Source: Acidimicrobiia bacterium (GTDB taxonomy: Bacteria; Acidobacteriota; Terriglobia; Bryobacterales; Bryobacteraceae). From it: a stretch of DNA of 64,000 nt. Below, one piece after another: positions 60,484 through 64,000 of the stretch. Where the stretch lies: assembly GCA_016871315.1 (NCBI GenBank), contig VFZE01000002.1:1-64000 (forward strand). The letters are read 5' to 3'. Within the stretch, counting starts at the first letter, position 1; the number at the start of each line of letters is the position of its first letter. The notes below the pieces were generated by a model, which was given only the letters and a program-made list of their open reading frames with translations, did no database searches and was not told where the DNA came from. The translations under genes and the position numbers were made by a program.

Positions 60484-61452
60484 CTAGCGGATGCCTGGCA
60501 GCAGCGCTGCCTCGGCGGCGGAGATTTCCCTGCTCCGGTACAAGTCAGCGCACTGACGGCAGAGGCCGTGCTCTAGCCGCCAGGAAGGGAAATCGGCCTG
60601 AATCAGGTTCAAGACATTCTGGTCAATCTCAGCGCCAGGGGGTGTGAGCTCGAAAGTGGGGAAGCGGCAAATGGGACAGGGAAGGGCTGCCGGCGGGCGG
60701 GACGTTTCACCAGCGATGTTTGTTGCCGGGAGTAGAGCCATCTCGACAAGGCCGGCGTGTGTGAGAGCATCGGCGCCAAAGACGGCGTCAAAGCGGGCGG
60801 CGGCGTCAGGGGGGGAGCCGAAGGCACGGGTAAAATCAGCAAGGCGCCGCCGGCGGATAGCCTGCGGGAGAGTGCCTCGGCGGTGGAGGCGGCCGTCGAT
60901 CCAGGCGTCCCAGAGGACGCGGTAGCGCTCGCGCTGCAGGTTAGCGGTGAGAGGATCGGCTGGGGAGGCGGGCCAAACGGGCGAATAGGCGAATGCCGGA
61001 TCCAGCATGTCGGCGACGTGCATCAATTCGTGGCGAAGCCAGTAAAGGGCTTCGGGGTGGGGAAGAAGGCGTGCGGCCGTCAGTCGGATCACGACGGCTC
61101 CGGCGGGTTCCAGCTGGTTGGGTTGAGGGGCGCGCCAGGGGTGGAAGTCGGCGCCTTCCTGGGAAGGATGAAGCGCGGGGAACAGACAGAGCCGTTGGGC
61201 GCGGGCCGGCAGAGCGGGCAACTCGGCCAAGGCCTCGCTGACCAGCCGCCCGAGGGCGAGCCGGGCGAACCAGGAGACATGAAAGCGCTGGAAGGCGGCT
61301 TCCTTTTGTGCGGGGTCCTGCAGGAGATAGAGGCGCTCGCGGGCGGCGTGAAACGCGGTTTCCAGAGGGTCGCCGGAGATGCGGAGAAAGACGGCCTGTT
61401 CCACCAGGAGCGGGTCGTATTCGATGGGGACGCCGGTGTCCGCGGAGTTCAC
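60484..61452 (-). CDS. Unknown protein with HExxH and zinc-ribbon motifs
   Basis: A 322-residue soluble protein starting at GTG 61452, overlapping the chaperone stop (GTGA). Near residue 175 is LRHELMHVAD, a zinc-peptidase-like H-E-x-x-H followed by Asp five residues on. The last 70 residues form a zinc ribbon: CPICRFPTFE and, 40 residues later, GLCRQCADLYR. The region between contains helices and no signal peptide is seen. The pairing with a TorD-like gene suggests a maturation or quality-control factor for a redox enzyme. FdhE also combines a formate-dehydrogenase accessory role with Cys pairs, but I see no real homology to it. The function is unknown and a peptidase role is only suggested by the motif. 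Confidence 0.7.
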   Translation of the reverse strand: MNSADTGVPIEYDPLLVEQAVFLRISGDPLETAFHAARERLYLLQDPAQKEAAFQRFHVSWFARLALGRLVSEALAELPALPARAQRLCLFPALHPSQEGADFHPWRAPQPNQLEPAGAVVIRLTAARLLPHPEALYWLRHELMHVADMLDPAFAYSPVWPASPADPLTANLQRERYRVLWDAWIDGRLHRRGTLPQAIRRRRLADFTRAFGSPPDAAARFDAVFGADALTHAGLVEMALLPATNIAGETSRPPAALPCPICRFPTFELTPPGAEIDQNVLNLIQADFPSWRLEHGLCRQCADLYRSREISAAEAALLPGIR

Positions 61453-62063
61453 GATGGGAGCCTCAACTGGACCAGTTCCTCCGATCCGCCGCAAGCCATG
61501 GGCGCCGGACCGTCGTCTTCGGGGCGGAGCCGCAGCATGGCGGGCCCGGGCGGCACGTCGAAGTGGCGGCACAGGTGGGCGAGGAAGGTGGACAGGAAGC
61601 GGCCCAACTCCCGATAGAAGCCGACCGGGTCATGCTCCTGCAACAGGGATGCGAAAGCGGAGGCAAAGCGGCCCAAGTGATCGCGCAGAAAAAGGCGGGC
61701 GGCCTTTTGAGTTTCCTGAAGGCTCGCCTGGTCGCCGGTCTCCGCGGCGAAAGCCTCCTTGCGGCAGAGGAACCCGAGGAACTCGAGTTCGCAACAGGCG
61801 TGGTCGGCGCGCTCGCGGCCATGACGCGCCAGCTGAAGGCCGAAAGCGCGGTAGAAACCTGAAATGGCGGCGAGCTGGCGCGGCTGCTCGAAGATTCCCT
61901 GATTGCCATATTCTGTTCCATAGGGGCAGACCCTGCCGCGCGCGGTGTGGCCGAAGATCCATGTTTGGGAAGACTGCCAGCCATCCAGGGTGAGCGGTTC
62001 GATTGCACTCAGCCAACCGTCCAACGCGGCGGCGAGGCTGATGGAGTCATCCGGCGGCGCCAA
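61449..62063 (-). CDS. TorD/NarJ-like redox-enzyme maturation chaperone
   Basis: A 204-residue all-helical protein. The block YRAFGLQLARHGRERADHACCELEFLGFLCRKEAF, seen here in pieces (RERADHACCELEFLGFL), is the classic TorD/DmsD/NarJ signature with E-R-x-D-H and E-x-E-F. Such chaperones bind the Tat signal or apo-subunit of molybdenum enzymes in the cytoplasm. An extra Cys pair replaces the common hydrophobics. The frame has only a TTG start (62063). The in-frame codons just upstream (RQEAGNSATFGSL) align well with the family N-terminus but contain no start codon, so the N-terminus may be truncated or use a rare start. No molybdoenzyme lies in the window; its client may be beyond the right edge. 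Confidence 0.75.
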   Translation of the reverse strand: MAPPDDSISLAAALDGWLSAIEPLTLDGWQSSQTWIFGHTARGRVCPYGTEYGNQGIFEQPRQLAAISGFYRAFGLQLARHGRERADHACCELEFLGFLCRKEAFAAETGDQASLQETQKAARLFLRDHLGRFASAFASLLQEHDPVGFYRELGRFLSTFLAHLCRHFDVPPGPAMLRLRPEDDGPAPMACGGSEELVQLRLPS

Positions 62064-62155
62064 CAGCGACCCAAATGTGGCGCTATTTCCCGCTTCCTGG
62101 CGTTGTTGATCTGACGTAAGGAATGGGCACGTTGGTGGCTAAACGAGAGCGTGGC

Positions 62156-63256
62156 CTAACGCTTCTGGTTCAAGTAGGCGGCCAGGTCGGCCATTTCGCT
62201 GTCTTTGAAGCGTGGCCAGGCGATGTTCTGTTTGATCATCTGCTCGATCATCGCCGGGCCGTGTTTCCAAAGCACCGAGACGAGCGAGATGGAGTTGACG
62301 GGGCCGCGGCCGGCGAGAGAAGGGGCGGTGGGGGATGCGCCTTCATGGCACTGTGCGCAGCCTTTCTTGCGGAACGTGCTTTCGCCGCGGCGCGCGTTGC
62401 CGGGATCCTCGAAGAACTGAATCGACCAGAGGTAGCCGACCAACATGCGCATGTCGGGGAGCGTGATGGAGGGCGGCAGCTGCAGCATCTTGGGGGAGTG
62501 GTTCCACATGGAGGCGGCGAAATCGGTCATCGTGCGGCTGCGCAGCCGGGCGTCCAGCCGCAGCGAGCCCTGATGACAGCCTGAGCAGCCCTTGCTTTGG
62601 AAAAGGCTTTCGCCGCTCTCCGGCGGCGCCGGAGAAAAGGCCTCCTGGCCGGGCTTGCGGTCAGGCAAGTTGCGCAGGTAGACCATCAGGTCAGTGAGTT
62701 CCTGGGCGCTGATGCGGGGCCAATCGATCTTGTTCTTCGTCATCGCCTGGTACATCTGCGGGCCGTGGGTCCACATGGCGTGGGAGAGGGCGATGGAATC
62801 GGTGAGGGCGGCCCAGGAGCTGACGGCAGGACCGGTACCTGTGCCGCCGGGGTCGAGGCTGTGGCAGTCGGCGCAGGCCTTTCTGTAAAAGTACTGGCGG
62901 CCGCGGCCGGCGTCGCCCGGCTTCTCAAAATAGCGGAAAGCGTAGAGGTAGGCGTAGAGGTCGGCGGCTTGCTGGGTATCGAGTTGGGGCTTGGCGATGC
63001 CGGCCTGCTCCAGGGCGCGCCACATCACGGGCGCATGGTTCCACATCAGCGAGGCGAGCAGCGAGGGGGTGTAGGCGCGGGCGGAGCGCTTGCCGAGGTC
63101 GGGGGCGGACCCGCCGCCTTCGCCCTGGACGCTATGGCAGACGATGCATTTCTGGGATTGAAACAGGGCGGCGCCGCGGGCGGCGTCGCCGGGAATGGGC
63201 ACCGTGGCGGCGGCGAGGGTTACGGCGGCGAGTGCGGTAAAAAATGGAATACGCAT
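62156..63256 (-). CDS. Periplasmic cytochrome c with four tandem monoheme domains
   Basis: A 366-residue protein with a signal peptide (MRIPFFTALAAVTLAAATVP) and four class I cytochrome c domains of about 85 residues. Heme sites are CIVCH, CADCH, CSGCH and CAQCH. Each domain also repeats a W-x-H-x-P-x-M motif (MWNHAPVM, MWTHGPQM, MWNHSPKM, LWKHGPAM) whose Met or His would be the distal heme ligand. The strict repetition shows tandem duplication of one domain. It is downstream of the outer-membrane barrel gene (9 bp gap) and could carry electrons between the inner membrane and the barrel. ATG 63256 has GGAGGG in front. Chaperone and HExxH genes follow. Confidence 0.88.
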   Translation of the reverse strand: MRIPFFTALAAVTLAAATVPIPGDAARGAALFQSQKCIVCHSVQGEGGGSAPDLGKRSARAYTPSLLASLMWNHAPVMWRALEQAGIAKPQLDTQQAADLYAYLYAFRYFEKPGDAGRGRQYFYRKACADCHSLDPGGTGTGPAVSSWAALTDSIALSHAMWTHGPQMYQAMTKNKIDWPRISAQELTDLMVYLRNLPDRKPGQEAFSPAPPESGESLFQSKGCSGCHQGSLRLDARLRSRTMTDFAASMWNHSPKMLQLPPSITLPDMRMLVGYLWSIQFFEDPGNARRGESTFRKKGCAQCHEGASPTAPSLAGRGPVNSISLVSVLWKHGPAMIEQMIKQNIAWPRFKDSEMADLAAYLNQKR

Positions 63257-63265
63257 GATGCCCTC

Positions 63266-64000
63266 CTATCTGGAAATGCGCAGTCCGCTAACGAACTGGT
63301 GTGTGCGGAAGCCTTCCACCATGAAGAAGGCCTGGTTCATGCCGTACCAGCGCCATTCGCCGTATAGGCTGACGCCCTTCGAAACCGGCAGGATGGCGCG
63401 GCCGATGGGTTGCCAGTAATCGGTGGGGCGGCTTCCGCTGGAGATGAACAGGGAACCGCCGGCTTCGATGAGCGGCTGGAACTGCGCCGAGCAGGGAATG
63501 CGGAACTGGGTCAGAGCGGAAGCGGTGTGTCCATTGTCGCGATAGAAGGAGCGCGCCGGGCGGAGGTTCTGCGGCGTAAGGAAATCGATGTCGGAGCGCC
63601 AGGTGGAGCGGGTATAGTCGCCGAGGATGCTGAAGTACTTCGCGTCGCCCGGGCGCCACTCGAGGGTGATGCCGGCGGACCGGGTTTGAAATTCGTAGTC
63701 GATGCCCTGGGCGGGATTGCGGTTATCGAGGAAGAGGTAAGTTGCTCCGAGGCGCAACGAACTCATCAACTGCCAGCGGAGGCGGGCGCGCAATTGGTGG
63801 TAATTCTGCAGACTGGTGCGGAAGTAGGCCTTGTCGCCGGGCGAGCCTTCATATTCGACGTTGGCGGCGACGGCTGTCGAAGGCCGGTAGTTGACGGCGG
63901 CGAGCCCGACATGGCGGCGGATCTCGCCTTGGCCCGGGCCGGAGGCGAGGAAGGAGGCAGGCGCGATCGCGTCGCCCCAGACGAATCGGTGGCCGCCACG
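63266..64000 (-). CDS. Outer-membrane beta-barrel protein, 5' end outside the window
   Basis: The reverse frame is open from the window edge to the stop at 63266, giving the last 244 residues. The sequence alternates polar and hydrophobic residues in strands about ten long with aromatic girdles (YRPSTAVAANVEYEG, LRLGATYLFLDNR, AGITLEWRPGD, GVSLYGEWRWYG) and ends SGLRISR. This is the pattern of a transmembrane barrel, with large strand number and no plug in the visible part. Being directly upstream of a tandem-heme cytochrome suggests a porin of a porin-cytochrome conduit (MtrB/PioB-like role), but family membership cannot be proven from the fragment. Confidence 0.6.
   Translation of the reverse strand, partial: RGGHRFVWGDAIAPASFLASGPGQGEIRRHVGLAAVNYRPSTAVAANVEYEGSPGDKAYFRTSLQNYHQLRARLRWQLMSSLRLGATYLFLDNRNPAQGIDYEFQTRSAGITLEWRPGDAKYFSILGDYTRSTWRSDIDFLTPQNLRPARSFYRDNGHTASALTQFRIPCSAQFQPLIEAGGSLFISSGSRPTDYWQPIGRAILPVSKGVSLYGEWRWYGMNQAFFMVEGFRTHQFVSGLRISR

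Noticed and set aside
1-64000. CRISPR arrays, tRNA/rRNA genes, prophage
   Set aside because: No regularly spaced repeats, no cloverleaf-like sequences, no rRNA motifs and no phage structural genes were found by reading both strands. Small RNAs cannot be excluded.

Overview
The window looks like chromosome from a high-GC acidobacterium of the Bryobacterales/Solibacter type. That placement is inferred from gene families that co-occur in that lineage: two very large TonB-type outer-membrane receptors with an N-terminal carboxypeptidase-like domain, a paired planctomycete-cytochrome (DUF1592-type) and DUF1552 gene, an ECF-like sigma factor coupled to a Ser/Thr kinase with TPRs, DUF1080 proteins, PQQ-propeller proteins and many secreted hydrolases. 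No 16S rRNA, tRNA, CRISPR array, complete insertion sequence or prophage was seen. Two direct repeats at the very start could be the edge of a mobile element lying outside the window.

Layout. 0.1-8.9 kb is mixed housekeeping: an MFS transporter, cupin-like protein and 3-hydroxyacyl-CoA dehydrogenase, bacterioferritin, an SDR, translation factor IF-1, UDP-GlcNAc 2-epimerase, a ClpB-type AAA ATPase, a JAB-like membrane protein and RsmI. 8.8-18.0 kb is catabolic and surface genes: a double alpha/beta hydrolase, a TonB receptor with a clear terminator, an enolase-superfamily enzyme, a D-aminoacylase and a second amidohydrolase. 18.1-24.8 kb is a forward block: ECF sigma, kinase-TPR, DUF1592-type cytochrome, DUF1552 protein and a small protein. 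24.8-35.1 kb is one tightly overlapped reverse-strand operon: galE, a glycosidase-GT2 fusion, an ABC exporter, two paralogous glycosyltransferases, a His-rich unknown and a DUF5916-like barrel. It looks like a glycan synthesis and export unit.

35.3-43.9 kb holds a hybrid histidine kinase, a PQQ propeller, a Ser/Thr kinase and a secreted protein with a possible atypical kinase fold. It also holds several decayed genes: a PQQ-propeller tail, a kinase with two internal deletions, an aminotransferase cut at both ends, and a shortened DUF1080 protein. 43.9-54.4 kb has a beta-lactamase-fold hydrolase, the second TonB receptor, an Hsp70-like protein behind a perfect hairpin, a Ca2+/H+ antiporter, a cyclase, a DUF1080 protein and a universal stress protein.

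54.4-64.0 kb is the most interesting part. It encodes a NapC/NirT-type inner-membrane multiheme cytochrome (ImcH-like layout), a protein fusing nine c-type heme sites to a cytochrome b membrane domain (the CbcL layout of Geobacter), a monoheme cytochrome, a cytochrome with four tandem single-heme domains, and an outer-membrane barrel cut by the window end. Among them lie a sigma54 activator with a Cys-rich PAS domain, a TorD/NarJ-like chaperone, an unknown HExxH plus zinc-ribbon protein, an unknown protein with a duplicated four-Cys motif, and a divergent receiver-like protein. Together they suggest a regulated quinol-to-periplasm, possibly extracellular, electron-transfer system with several undescribed accessory parts.
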